Positions 47,360-56,503 of a DNA stretch of 64,000 nucleotides are shown here, one piece after another; position 1 is the stretch's first letter, and every line of letters begins with the position of its first letter. Where the stretch lies: assembly GCA_028277845.1 (NCBI GenBank), contig JANQFL010000074.1:62001-126000 (forward strand). The letters run 5' to 3'. This stretch comes from Sneathiellales bacterium. Its GTDB lineage: Bacteria > Pseudomonadota > Alphaproteobacteria > JANQFL01. Position numbers and translations under genes: made by a program. The notes beneath the pieces were generated by a model that was given only the letters and a program-made list of their open reading frames with translations, ran no database searches and was not told the DNA's origin.

Positions 47360-47614
47360 CTGCCGCGTCGGGGTTTTCGGTCTGTGCTACCGCGATGTTG
47401 GCTGAGCGGTGGAACCGGGCAACGCCATCGTCACCCCATGCGAACCTTTGCCACGCTGTAATGGCTCTAGCCGCCCGAGCGGACCGGCGTGTTTACGGAA
47501 TAGAACTGAATTTGATGTGCTTGCGGTCGGCATGCAGTTAGTCTGACAAATTAGCTGGGATTTGATGGGTGAAGTCGATTGAGTTCTTTAAACTCCGATA
47601 ATTGCAACTGTTGA

Positions 47615-49111
47615 GTGCCAAATGATGATTCGCCGGTGCAAGAACTGGAAATAAACCAGATTTCATTAACGCGCTTCAACGCATTGGGCGGATATGCTCG
47701 TGTGCCTGGATCATGGCTCGTGTTTGAAGAATTGGCATACTTTGAGGTCGCTGGTGGCGATGTGATTGGTATTGCGACGAAAGATATTACGGATCAAGAC
47801 TTCGGCGGCATTGTCTTAGCGAAGGATCAAAGACTACGCTTTCGCGGTGTGAGTGTAACGGAGTTCCGCCCGACACCTGAAGAGGCAAAGATTTCTCTGT
47901 TTGCCAGGATGCGGGAAGCTGCCCAGGCGCGTGCCGAGGACCACTATCAGGGTGACGATGACCGAGACCCAATCGATTTCTTCACCCATTTGCGTAAAGA
48001 GAAACGACTTCATCCATCCTTTATGCAACTCACAACTGCTGAGGGCTACTCACCGGCTCGGGAAATTATTGAGCCAATGATGCGATGGTATGAGGACGCT
48101 GATGGAAATTTTGTCGAACAGTTCCAGACAACGGCTTTCGATCAGCGCATTTGGGAACTCTACTTGTTCGCAATGCTGATTGAAGCTGGCTACGATTTAA
48201 CTCGCGAACACAACATTCCGGATTTTTGTTGTTCTGGATTGCTCGGGCAGCTTTTCATAGAAGCCGTAACAGTCGGGTCGACAGTGGAAAAAGGTCAAGT
48301 TGTTCCGCCACCGCCTGTCGAAACACCTGATGAGATGGATCGCTACTTAGCAGACTACATGCCGATCAAATTTGGTAGTCCACTCTATACGAAACTAAGG
48401 AAGAAATACTGGGAACAGCCTCATGTAAACAAAGCGCCGTTTGTTTTAGCAGTTGCCGATTTTTCTGCTCCGATGTCAATGATGCATTCTCAATCCGCAC
48501 TTGAACGGTACTTGTTCGGTTATAAGCACACTACCAACGTCGACGAGGAAGGGAATCTAATAATTGTACCGGAGCGAATTGAACAACATCACTGGGAAGG
48601 CAAGACGATCCCCTCTGGATTTTTTCGGTTGTCAGATGCCGAGAATGTGAGTGCCGTCATATCGAGCAACGCAGGGACCATCTCGAAATTCAATCGGTTG
48701 GGCGTGCTTGGTAAGTTTGGTTCCAAGCGTGTTCTCGTGATCCGCAAAGGGACGATGGTTGATCACAATCCGAATGCGCGCCACCCGAAATTTTTCAAAG
48801 TCATCGTAAATGCGGCAGGCTATGCTGAAGACTGGATCGAAGGGCTAAATGTCTATCACAACCCTAATGCAAATATACCCTTACCAAGGGAGATGTTGCC
48901 TGGGGCAGCGCACCATTTCTGCAATGATTCCGGTCAGGTTACGAGCTACACACCTGAGTTTCACCCCTTCACTTCAATAACTGAGAATTTTGTTCCAGTG
49001 GACGTTGATCAGGTTTTAGAAGAAGTCGGAGAAAAGACGCACATGGTTTGGACTCTGAAGCCCGATGACAACATTAGACTTCGAGAGGACGAAGATCATT
49101 CAACGAAATAA
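47615..49111 (+). CDS. Unknown 498-aa islet protein with a possible PD-(D/E)XK-like core
   Basis: No family is recognised with certainty. The base composition is clearly lower in GC than its neighbours and AT-ending codons are common, indicating transfer. Mid-protein, the run WELYLFAMLIEAGYDL, then HNIPDFCCSG, then QLFIEAVTVG, resembles the E...PDF...(D/E)xK layout of PD-(D/E)XK nucleases, except that the expected lysine is a valine (EAV). The C-terminal half has repeated HNPNA motifs. There is no signal peptide or membrane segment. The start is GTG 47615 without a strong ribosome site. A nuclease or defence role is an untested inference. Confidence 0.75.
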   Translation: MPNDDSPVQELEINQISLTRFNALGGYARVPGSWLVFEELAYFEVAGGDVIGIATKDITDQDFGGIVLAKDQRLRFRGVSVTEFRPTPEEAKISLFARMREAAQARAEDHYQGDDDRDPIDFFTHLRKEKRLHPSFMQLTTAEGYSPAREIIEPMMRWYEDADGNFVEQFQTTAFDQRIWELYLFAMLIEAGYDLTREHNIPDFCCSGLLGQLFIEAVTVGSTVEKGQVVPPPPVETPDEMDRYLADYMPIKFGSPLYTKLRKKYWEQPHVNKAPFVLAVADFSAPMSMMHSQSALERYLFGYKHTTNVDEEGNLIIVPERIEQHHWEGKTIPSGFFRLSDAENVSAVISSNAGTISKFNRLGVLGKFGSKRVLVIRKGTMVDHNPNARHPKFFKVIVNAAGYAEDWIEGLNVYHNPNANIPLPREMLPGAAHHFCNDSGQVTSYTPEFHPFTSITENFVPVDVDQVLEEVGEKTHMVWTLKPDDNIRLREDEDHSTK

Positions 49112-49115
49112 TACA

Positions 49116-49320
49116 CTTCAGGGTCAGGTCTCTAATACGCTTCGGTGTCCGCTTCAGGGTCACGCATTGCGCTTCAGGGTCAGGTCTCGCATTGTAGCAT
49201 CCAGGTTAGAACGACTTGATTGGAGGTCGTTAAAATGGGCTGAGCTGTCCCGCAACTTCACGAACACAATCCCCTTATCCCAAACATCGCGTGCCACAAT
49301 GCGAGACCTGACCCCCGAAA
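49116..49320. repeat. REP/MITE-like inverted repeat element
   Basis: Arms GGGTCAGGTCTCGCATTGTAGCA-type: left arm 49177-49199 and right arm 49292-49314 match as inverted repeats at 22 of 23 positions. The core CTTCAGGGTCA also recurs at 49116, 49152 and 49172. This resembles sequences I recall flanking REP-associated tyrosine transposases. No transposase is present, so it is a non-autonomous element or a remnant. Confidence 0.7.
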
Positions 49321-49402
49321 TGTGGAAAGGAGTTCGTCTATCTCCTCATGCGGATGGCGAAGAAAAACCTGGCGGTTTCAAGCCGAGTTTAACAATCTGT
49401 AG

Positions 49403-49813
49403 CTAAGCATCATATTCATCGGTGACCGATGGAGTTTCAGCGAACACGAGGGAAATCCGGCGATTTTCCCGAATGCATCTTTCCATGACTTCAAAGGCAG
49501 CGACACGAAAGGGTCCAAGGTAGGCTAACGGCCATATCCGCCCAATTGGTGAATCCCGTAGTTGTTGGTTCGTCCGATAAATGTAGAAGGTCGTTTCTCC
49601 TGATATGACGTCTTCATACATAGCCTCATAGATCGTGGCTACGGATCGCCGCAACGCCAAAAGCTTCAATTGTACATTTTTCGGAAACGGTCTGCGGCCT
49701 GAGAGGAGATCTCGGGCGAATCTTTCTGAGAAATTGCCGATCTCGGCAAGGTCTCGGGACGTTAGACCAAGATAGGAACAAGTGACTGCATATGTTGCTT
49801 CCACAGCCGACAT
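49403..49813 (-). CDS. Islet HTH protein, probable autoregulated regulator
   Basis: 136 aa. The N-terminal segment TSRDLAEIGNFSERFARDLLSG reads as a helix-turn-helix, followed by a predicted helical and beta region (TTFYIYRTNQQLRDS) of unknown function. ATG 49813 has AGGAGAG upstream. It is preceded by two tandem GTTCCG-N4-CGG(A/T)AC operators at 49861-49901, as expected of a self-repressing regulator, for example an antitoxin-like or element-control protein. No obvious toxin is adjacent. Confidence 0.75.
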   Translation of the reverse strand: MSAVEATYAVTCSYLGLTSRDLAEIGNFSERFARDLLSGRRPFPKNVQLKLLALRRSVATIYEAMYEDVISGETTFYIYRTNQQLRDSPIGRIWPLAYLGPFRVAAFEVMERCIRENRRISLVFAETPSVTDEYDA

Positions 49814-49860
49814 CTTTCTCTCCTGAAAGGCGCGGCCCAGATGCCGTCTGCCTAATTTAA

Positions 49861-49901
49861 GTTCCGTTTTCGGTACTTATTTTTGGTTCCGAAAACGGAA
49901 C
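49861..49901. promoter_or_regulatory. Tandem operator pair upstream of islet HTH gene
   Basis: GTTCCGTTTTCGGTAC (49861-49876) and GTTCCGAAAACGGAAC (49886-49901) are two 16-bp near-palindromes with centres 25 bp apart. The pair also forms a larger inverted repeat, with 15-bp arms at 49859-49873 and 49889-49903. They lie 48 bp upstream of the HTH start. Confidence 0.75.
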
Positions 49902-50029
49902 TTGTCAATCCCCCACGAACTCAATAAAGCGGCAACAGACGAGTACCCCACTCCAGCAGGCCGGCGACAGGATGCCGTGGGCCTTGAGGTGCGTATGGTT
50001 TACTGTATCGGGCAGTAACCCATGGCAGT

Positions 50030-50083
50030 GACGGCTGGCTCGTCGGTGTCGTCGGCGCCAGCGAAATCTTCGCCGGCATGCTG
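50030..50083 (+). repeat. Direct repeat, right copy (displaced choV 3' end)
   Basis: Second copy of the 54-bp repeat. In the choV frame it continues ...GMLRQLGDNNGEVDTSH and a stop at about 50128, so it looks like the original choV terminus displaced by the islet. The next gene starts inside it (ATG 50103). Confidence 0.85.
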
Positions 50084-50102
50084 CGCCAACTGGGGGACAA
50101 CA

Positions 50103-51086
50103 ATGGCGAGGTGGATACGTCCCATTAGCCGTTTGATCGGCTATTCGATCTGTACGACCGCGCTGCTCCTGATCGCGGACGGGGACAGTGCGGCGGAATC
50201 GGGTGTTTCTCTCGTCACACTGTTGCAGCAATCCGGACAGGCGGACAACCGGGCGCAACACATCGCCGTCGACCGGATCGTCCGCGACTATGCCCACTAT
50301 GCGCCGCACATCGACACACTGATTGCCAAGGACGCGCTCACGTCCCATCAGGAATTCGTCCTGACGCTGGCCATTCGCACCCGGCTGAAACAGGCGCGCA
50401 ACAGACAACCGTCACCCGAATTGGAAAACTGGCTGTTGTACAAAGCCGCGACCGCCGGCAATGCCGTGCGTTTCAATGCGCAGGCGATTTTGCGGGTTCA
50501 CCCGACGGCGCGTACCATCGACCGCTTTCTTGCCGTCAAAACCCGTGTTCGCAGACATGCCGACCAAACGCCGGTGCGAACCGGGCAGGACATTCGCCGG
50601 CACTACGCGCTCACCGGAGCGGATGTGTTCTACGACTTCGCCGCGCGGACCATCGCGGACATCCGGTACACGCCGCGCGGCGACGGACAGGCGCGGCAAC
50701 AGCAGTTGGACACGGCCCTGCGCGCCCTCAGCGTCGCCTGGGCCGAACACGCCGGCGTGGCGCCGCAATACAAGATCGAATTCGTCAAGGCGCTGTACGG
50801 CAAGGCGTTGGTCTGGATCGCGGCCGCCGATCAGATCGCCAGGAACCGGCTGCCGCACCCCGTTGCGCTGGGAGGCGCCGACCATCTCTCGGCGGCCGGC
50901 GCCCTGGCCAAGGCGTCGGCCCTGTTCCGCGAATTCGACCGCGAAACCCGGCCCGTGTCCTGGCGCAACTGGTACCTGCACCCCCACCAATTCCGCGTCG
51001 TGCAGGCGTGCGAGCCGGGCAAGTTCGCTCCCGTGCCCGAAGGTATCCGGTTGTTAAGGGGGTGCATCGCGGCGCGGTCGCCGTAG
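50103..51086 (+). CDS. Exported protein of unknown function
   Basis: 327 aa. The N-terminal MARWIRPISRLIGYSICTTA continues into a hydrophobic LLLIADG stretch, a likely Sec signal. The mature part is helical with no recognised domain. Features include VDRIVRDYAHYAPHIDTLIA and a C-terminal RNWYLHPHQFRVVQACEPG, and there are two cysteines near the end. Composition is backbone-like, so it lies outside the islet. ATG 50103 is preferred: GGGG lies 7-8 nt upstream, and earlier in-frame starts fall inside the displaced choV end. Confidence 0.7.
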   Translation: MARWIRPISRLIGYSICTTALLLIADGDSAAESGVSLVTLLQQSGQADNRAQHIAVDRIVRDYAHYAPHIDTLIAKDALTSHQEFVLTLAIRTRLKQARNRQPSPELENWLLYKAATAGNAVRFNAQAILRVHPTARTIDRFLAVKTRVRRHADQTPVRTGQDIRRHYALTGADVFYDFAARTIADIRYTPRGDGQARQQQLDTALRALSVAWAEHAGVAPQYKIEFVKALYGKALVWIAAADQIARNRLPHPVALGGADHLSAAGALAKASALFREFDRETRPVSWRNWYLHPHQFRVVQACEPGKFAPVPEGIRLLRGCIAARSP

Positions 51087-51181
51087 CCTGCCAGATACAA
51101 GACCGCCAGTCCGGGCAATATCCGAGTTGTCCTCGACATCGGTGACCGGCTTCGGGTTCGCTGCCCGTCCGCTCGTGTTCG

Positions 51182-51634
51182 TCAGCTCCCGTTCGTTTCG
51201 TCCGGCATGTCGTGTGAAACGACCTTCTGCGCCAGCGTCATGAACTGTTTCCGTTCGGTTTCGTTCAGGCCTCTGAGAATATCCTTTTGCAGCCGCTGAA
51301 CGATGGGAAGCACATCCTCGATAATCCTGGCGCCGTCTTCGGTGAGCCGCACTTCGCGGGCCCGCCGGTCGCGGGCGCTGACCACGCGGGAGGCGTAGCC
51401 TTTCTGCTCCAGCCGGTCGATCACGCCGCCGATGGTGGCGCGGTCATAGGCGATCAGGGCGGCGACCTGGGCCTGTTCGATGCCGGGATTGGCCTGCAGG
51501 GCCTGCATGGCGGCGAACTGGACCGGGGTGATGTCGTAGCCGGCGTCCTCCATGCGCTGCAGGAACACCTGTCCCGAAATCTGGTGCATGCGCCGGATCA
51601 GATGCCCGGCCATCTCGAACAATGCCACCGTCAT
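51182..51634 (-). CDS. MarR-family transcriptional regulator
   Basis: 150 aa. A winged HTH contains GIEQAQVAALIAYDRATIGGVIDRLEQKG and the wing VSARDRRAREVRLTEDG with its conserved Asp-Arg-Arg. It is divergent from the FAD monooxygenase gene at 51831, which is the usual arrangement for an aromatic-compound responsive repressor. An operator-like palindrome lies at 51718. The start ATG 51634 follows AGGGAGC. Confidence 0.92.
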   Translation of the reverse strand: MTVALFEMAGHLIRRMHQISGQVFLQRMEDAGYDITPVQFAAMQALQANPGIEQAQVAALIAYDRATIGGVIDRLEQKGYASRVVSARDRRAREVRLTEDGARIIEDVLPIVQRLQKDILRGLNETERKQFMTLAQKVVSHDMPDETNGS

Positions 51635-51717
51635 GCTCCCTGCCGCCGCGCGCCGGCCGGCCCGGCCATTGACCGCCGTCCGCGAAAATTGCTCAATAAC
51701 AATGCCCCATGAAAAAT

Positions 51718-51733
51718 AATAAGTACACTTATT
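51718..51733. promoter_or_regulatory. Candidate MarR operator
   Basis: AATAAGT-N2-ACTTATT (51718-51733) is a perfect inverted repeat in the AT-rich gap between marR and the monooxygenase gene. A related AATAAGTATAATTAT follows near 51750. Confidence 0.6.
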
Positions 51734-51830
51734 TATCTTGACTCGAATTAATAAGTATAATTATCATATGTATACGTTTTAATTGCGAAACCGTTTTCGC
51801 CAGCCGTCGGAGCAGATGGGAGCACGGGCC

Positions 51831-53768
51831 ATGCAGTTTCACTTGAACGGATTTCACGATGGCGACCCCGCGCTGTCCGCGCCGGCGGAAGGCCGCTCGG
51901 CGCCCCAGGGCGAATTGCCCGCCGAACTGGATGTCCTCATCGTCGGCAGCGGCCCGGCCGGCCTGACGCTGGCGGCGCAGTTGGCGGCCTATCCCAATAT
52001 CGATACCCGTATCGTCGAGCAGAAAGCGGGGCCCATGACACGGGGCCAGGCCGACGGCATTTCCTGCCGCTCCATGGAAATGTTCAATGCCTTCGGCTTC
52101 GCCGACAGGGTGATGAAGGAGGGCTACTGGGTCAACGAAACTTCCTTCTGGAACCCCGACCCCGAGAACCCGAACCGGGTCCGCCGTATCGGCCGTATCC
52201 AGGACGTGGAAGACGACCTGTCGGAATTGCCGCACATCATTTTGAACCAGGCCCGCGTGCACGACATGTATCTCGACGTCATGCGGCAATCGCCGTCCCG
52301 GCTGGAAGTGGACTACGGCTACCGCATGGCCGGACTGCGCGTCGATCCGGCCGAAGCGGAGTATCCCGTGACCGTCACCCTCGAACGTGTCGAAGGCGTC
52401 CATGACGGCGCCAATGACGGTGAACGGGCCGGCGAACAGGTCACCGTCCGGGCGCGCTATGTCGTGGGTTGCGACGGCGCGCGCAGCGCGGTGCGGACGG
52501 CCATCGGCCGGGAGCTCAAGGGGGATTACGCCTATCAGGCCTGGGGCGTCATGGATGTCCTGGCCGTGACGGACTTCCCCGACATCCGGCTCAAGAGCAT
52601 CGTCAAGTCGGCCGACGAAGGCACCGTCCTCATCATCCCGCGCGAGGGCGGCTACCTCGTGCGCATCTATGTCGAACTCGATCAGCTCAAGGAGCGGGGC
52701 GGCAGCCGGGACATCACCATGGACCAGGCCATCGCGGCGGCCAACCGGATCTTCAATCCCTATTCCATCGACGTCAAGGACGTGGCCTGGTGGTCGGTCT
52801 ACGAAGTGGGGCACAGCCTGACGGACAAGTTCGACGACGTGCCGGAAGACCAGCTCGCCGAACGCCTGCCCCATGTCTTCATCGCCGGCGACGCCTGTCA
52901 CACCCACAGCGCCAAGGCCGGCCAGGGCATGAACGTGTCGATGGGCGACACCTTCAATCTCGGCTGGAAACTCATTTCCGTACTCAACGGACTCGCCGTG
53001 CCGGACTTGCTGCACTCCTATTCCGCTGAACGGCAGGCCGTCGCCCAGGACCTGATCGATTTCGATCACCGCTGGTCGCGGATCATGGCCGCGCCGCCCG
53101 AGGACCCGGATGCCGGCGGCACCGACACGCCCCTGTTCCAGAAGCATTTTATCGAACACGGCCGGTTCACCGCGGGCCTGTCCGTCAAATACCGGCCGTC
53201 CGCCTTGACCGGGGAAAACACCTGGCAGGACCTGGCAAAAGGACTGGAAATCGGCACGCGTTTCCATTCCGCGCCCGTCATCCGGCTCGGCGACGCCAAG
53301 CGCGTCCATCTCGGCCATGCCGTCACCGCCGGTCCGCGCTGGCATCTGTTTGCCTTTGCGGACTACGGCAATCCCGTCGCCAAGGAGTCCGGGATCGCCA
53401 AGCTGTGCGACTTTCTTGCGAACGATGCCAACTCGCCGGTCCGCAACCACACGCCGGACGGCGCCGACATCGATTCGGTGATCGGCACCTACGGCGTCTT
53501 CCAGCAAAACCACCGCAATCTGGACTTCGAGGCCATGCCGTCCCTGCTGAAGCCCCTGAAGGGGCGCTTCCGGATCAAGGACTACGAAAAGATGTTCTGT
53601 TCCGACCTGAAAACCGGCGACGACATCTTCGACATGCGGGGCATCGACCGGCAAACGGGCTGCATCGTCATCGTGCGCCCCGACCAATATGTCGCCCACG
53701 TTCTGCCGCTGAATGCCTACGCGGACCTGACCGCGTTTTTCGCCGGGTTCCTGCTGGAAAGGGCGTAA
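51831..53768 (+). CDS. FAD-dependent aromatic hydroxylase (3-hydroxybenzoate 4-monooxygenase/phenol hydroxylase-like)
   Basis: 645-aa class A flavoprotein monooxygenase. It carries GxGxxG DVLIVGSGPAGLTLAAQL, the DG motif VVGCDGARSAVR, and the GD motif HVFIAGDACHTHSAKAGQGMN. The C-terminal thioredoxin-like domain (about residues 470-645) is typical of phenol 2-monooxygenase and 3-hydroxybenzoate 4-hydroxylase. It hydroxylates a phenolic substrate with NAD(P)H and O2. ATG 51831 gives the common family start MQFHLNGF with GGGAG at 8 nt; ATG 51816 is an alternative. No ring-cleavage gene is adjacent. Confidence 0.92.
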   Translation: MQFHLNGFHDGDPALSAPAEGRSAPQGELPAELDVLIVGSGPAGLTLAAQLAAYPNIDTRIVEQKAGPMTRGQADGISCRSMEMFNAFGFADRVMKEGYWVNETSFWNPDPENPNRVRRIGRIQDVEDDLSELPHIILNQARVHDMYLDVMRQSPSRLEVDYGYRMAGLRVDPAEAEYPVTVTLERVEGVHDGANDGERAGEQVTVRARYVVGCDGARSAVRTAIGRELKGDYAYQAWGVMDVLAVTDFPDIRLKSIVKSADEGTVLIIPREGGYLVRIYVELDQLKERGGSRDITMDQAIAAANRIFNPYSIDVKDVAWWSVYEVGHSLTDKFDDVPEDQLAERLPHVFIAGDACHTHSAKAGQGMNVSMGDTFNLGWKLISVLNGLAVPDLLHSYSAERQAVAQDLIDFDHRWSRIMAAPPEDPDAGGTDTPLFQKHFIEHGRFTAGLSVKYRPSALTGENTWQDLAKGLEIGTRFHSAPVIRLGDAKRVHLGHAVTAGPRWHLFAFADYGNPVAKESGIAKLCDFLANDANSPVRNHTPDGADIDSVIGTYGVFQQNHRNLDFEAMPSLLKPLKGRFRIKDYEKMFCSDLKTGDDIFDMRGIDRQTGCIVIVRPDQYVAHVLPLNAYADLTAFFAGFLLERA

Positions 53769-53795
53769 CGCGAGTTCGGCCCGACGTTACCCGGT

Positions 53796-55268
53796 TCACG
53801 CCGCCTGCGGCGGATCCAGGTCCTGCAGACGCAGGGCGCGGCCGGGCCGGTCCCCGGTGTGTGCGCCGTCGTGCCAGACCGTGCGGCCGTTGACCATGAC
53901 CATCTGAATGCCGCTGGCCGGTGCCTTGGGCCGGTCGAAGGTGGCGTTGTCGGCAATGGTGTCCGCATCGAACAGCACCAGGTCGGCATAGGCGCCGGCG
54001 CGGATCACGCCGCGGTCCTTCAGGCCGAACTGCCGGGCGGTCAGCGACGTCATCTTGCGTACCGCGTCCTCCAGGCTGAACAGGCCGACCTCGCGGCGGT
54101 AATGTCCGAGCACGCGCGGGAAGGTGCCCCACAGCCGCGGGTGCGGGTGTTCGTCGTGGGGCAGGCCGTCGGAGCCGATCATGGTGTGGGGGTAGGCGAG
54201 GATGCGGCGCACGTCGGCCTCGTCCATCATGAAGAAGACGCCGCCGGCGGGCTTGAGCGCCTCGACCGCGTCGTCCATCGAACAGTTCATCTCGGCGGCG
54301 ATGTCGGCGAGATCCCGTCCGGCGACCTCGGGCCGCTGCGTCGACCAGGTCACGATGATGCGGCTCGCCCCCATCAGGCGGCCGGAATCGAGCATGGTCG
54401 AGCCGGCCACATAGGGGTAGGCGTCCAGGCCGACGGGTTGGCCGTGGCGTCCCGCATCGATCAGCGCCAGGGTTTCTTCGGAACGGCCGTGGTTGGGCGC
54501 GCCGGCGCATTTGTGATGGGAAATCACGACCGGGATTCCGGCGGCGCGGCCGATGCGCAGGGTCTCGTCGATGGACGAGGCGATATGATCGGATTCGTCG
54601 CGCATATGGGTGGTGTGCAGGGCCCCGAACGCCGTCAGTCCCTTGGCGATCTCGATCACTTCCTCGGTCGGGGCGGCCTGGGCCGGCGGATAGAACAGGC
54701 CGGTGGAAAGACCCACGGCGCCGCCTTCCAGCGATTTTTCCAGGCGTCCGCGCATCACGCGGATTTCATCAACCGTGGCCGGGCGGTCGATGCGGTCCAT
54801 GGCGCCGAGCCGCAGGGTGGAATGGCCGACCTGCGCCACGGCGTTGACCGCCGGCGGGTCCGCGTCGACGGCGTCGAGATAGGCGCCGAAGTCGGCGTAA
54901 AACCCGTCGGGCGTCTCGCAAATCAGATCCAGCGGCGGCGGCGGCCGGTCGTCCACGTGCAAGGGCGCCAGGCTGACGCCGCAATTTCCCGTCACGACCG
55001 TCGTCACGCCCTGGCTGACCTTGCAGCTCATCAGGGGGTCCGACAGCACCGCCCGGTCGTCGTGGGTATGGGCGTCGATGAAGCCGGGCGCCAGCACGGC
55101 GCCGCCGGCGTCCAACTCCCGGCTGCCCTGGATGTCCGACAGGTCGCCGACGGCGCTGATGCGGTCGGCGCCGACGGCGACGTCGCCCGGCCTGGCCGGC
55201 GTGCCGGTGCCGTCGACGATCGTTGCGTTGCGTATGACAAGGTCTGCGGTCGTTGCCTGTGGTGCCAC
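53796..55268 (-). CDS. D-aminoacylase-type amidohydrolase
   Basis: 490-aa metal-dependent hydrolase. The HxH motif is FIDAHTHDD; the later ligands lie in PVVISHHKCAG and TMIGSDGLPHDEHPHPR. The composite beta-sandwich ends are DLVIRNATIVDGTGTP and ADLVLFDADTIADNATF. The family hydrolyses N-acyl-D-amino acids or related amides. GTG 55268 with GGGAGG at 5 nt is the start. It is convergent with the monooxygenase and not part of an obvious pathway. Confidence 0.9.
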   Translation of the reverse strand: MAPQATTADLVIRNATIVDGTGTPARPGDVAVGADRISAVGDLSDIQGSRELDAGGAVLAPGFIDAHTHDDRAVLSDPLMSCKVSQGVTTVVTGNCGVSLAPLHVDDRPPPPLDLICETPDGFYADFGAYLDAVDADPPAVNAVAQVGHSTLRLGAMDRIDRPATVDEIRVMRGRLEKSLEGGAVGLSTGLFYPPAQAAPTEEVIEIAKGLTAFGALHTTHMRDESDHIASSIDETLRIGRAAGIPVVISHHKCAGAPNHGRSEETLALIDAGRHGQPVGLDAYPYVAGSTMLDSGRLMGASRIIVTWSTQRPEVAGRDLADIAAEMNCSMDDAVEALKPAGGVFFMMDEADVRRILAYPHTMIGSDGLPHDEHPHPRLWGTFPRVLGHYRREVGLFSLEDAVRKMTSLTARQFGLKDRGVIRAGAYADLVLFDADTIADNATFDRPKAPASGIQMVMVNGRTVWHDGAHTGDRPGRALRLQDLDPPQAA

Positions 55269-55399
55269 CCACGCCTCCCTGTTTTGGGTCAGAAGATCAA
55301 ATGGGAGGATACCGGCTGAGCAGCCGTGCCGTCACCGAAAAGGTGACGTCGCGATAGGATTCGGACCGATATCGGCGCGAGCGGGCACCCTGCCTGTCC

Positions 55400-56395
55400 T
55401 CACAGCCCCGTCACGTCCTCCCGTGCCCGGGACGGGGGGCGGCCGTAGAGCCGCTTGAAGGCGTGCGAGAACGACGCGGTATCGGCGAAGCCGGTCGCCA
55501 CCGCGATCTCGGCGATGACGAGTTGGCTGTAGCGCAGCAGGGTGCGGGCGCGCTCCAACCGCAGCCGCGTGTAGTAGGCGGCCGGCGTCTCGCCGATGCG
55601 CTTTCTGAACAGCCGCCGGGCGGTCGATGGATCGACCCGGGCGCGTGCGCAGAGGTCGTCGATGCCAAGCGGGTCTTCGATGTGGTCCTGCATCAGCGCG
55701 ACGAGCCGGCCGAGGCGCGGATCCAGGCTGGAGACCCCGCCCGTGGCGAAGGCCGCGTGGGTGAACTCGCTGGGCGCGGCCTCGAACATCATGGTCTGGG
55801 CGGTCTGCCGTGCGAGGCGGGTGCCGCCGGTCCGTTCGATCAGGGCCAGCAACATGTCCATGGTGGCGAAGCCGCCGGCGCTCGACAGGCGGCGGCCTTC
55901 GAAGGCGAAACGGCGGTCGAGCAATACGGCTTCGCCGATCTCCTCGCGGAAGGGCCGGACGACTTCCGGATGAACCGCGATGCGTGCGCCCTCGACCAGA
56001 CCCGCCCGGGCCAGTGCCAGCGCGCCGGTATCGACGCAGCCGATGACCGCCCCGCGCCGGTCCTGGCGGCGCAGCCAGTTGAGCAGCGCGGGCGTGCAGG
56101 CCGCCTCCGGTTCATAGGCCGTCAGCACGATCGCCACCGGCGCGAAGGCGATGTCGGCGAGCCGCGCCTGCGGGGTGACGGCAAGGCCGCTGGATGACGG
56201 CACCGGCGCCCCGGTCTCATCGGCGACGATCCAGTCGAAGGCGGGGCTCAGGCTGACCCGGTTCGCGACCCGCAGCCCGTCCATCAGGATGGCGAGCGAG
56301 AGATAGGAGAATTTCGGCGCGACGACGAGGGTCACCGCCAGCGGCGGTTTCGGCGGGTCGGCGGCGGGTGGATCGCGGTCGGCCATGCCATGCAT
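55400..56395 (-). CDS. GlxA-type AraC-family regulator
   Basis: 331 aa. It has an N-terminal DJ-1/PfpI-like domain (VTLVVAPKFSYLSLAILMDGLRVAN) and a C-terminal AraC HTH (RVDPSTARRLFRKRIGETP and VATGFADTASFSHAFKRLYGR). It is paralogous in architecture to the regulator at 17262 but distinct in sequence. Divergent from the class II aldolase gene at 56504, its likely target. The start is uncertain among ATGs at 56386, 56395 and 56440; 56395 is chosen arbitrarily. Confidence 0.88.
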   Translation of the reverse strand: MHGMADRDPPAADPPKPPLAVTLVVAPKFSYLSLAILMDGLRVANRVSLSPAFDWIVADETGAPVPSSSGLAVTPQARLADIAFAPVAIVLTAYEPEAACTPALLNWLRRQDRRGAVIGCVDTGALALARAGLVEGARIAVHPEVVRPFREEIGEAVLLDRRFAFEGRRLSSAGGFATMDMLLALIERTGGTRLARQTAQTMMFEAAPSEFTHAAFATGGVSSLDPRLGRLVALMQDHIEDPLGIDDLCARARVDPSTARRLFRKRIGETPAAYYTRLRLERARTLLRYSQLVIAEIAVATGFADTASFSHAFKRLYGRPPSRAREDVTGL

Positions 56396-56503
56396 GGTAT
56401 CGCGGTTTGCTCGGTTCAGACAAAAAATTGCCCGATGCAAACAAGTTCACTGCGATTCACCGGCCTACCGTTCGGGGTGCGAACGGATCAGGAGGACCCC
56501 GCC

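Noticed and set aside
51729-53699. Long antisense open frame (656 codons) opposite the FAD monooxygenase
   Set aside because: Same artefact: the sense strand carries the complete monooxygenase motifs and the antisense product has none.
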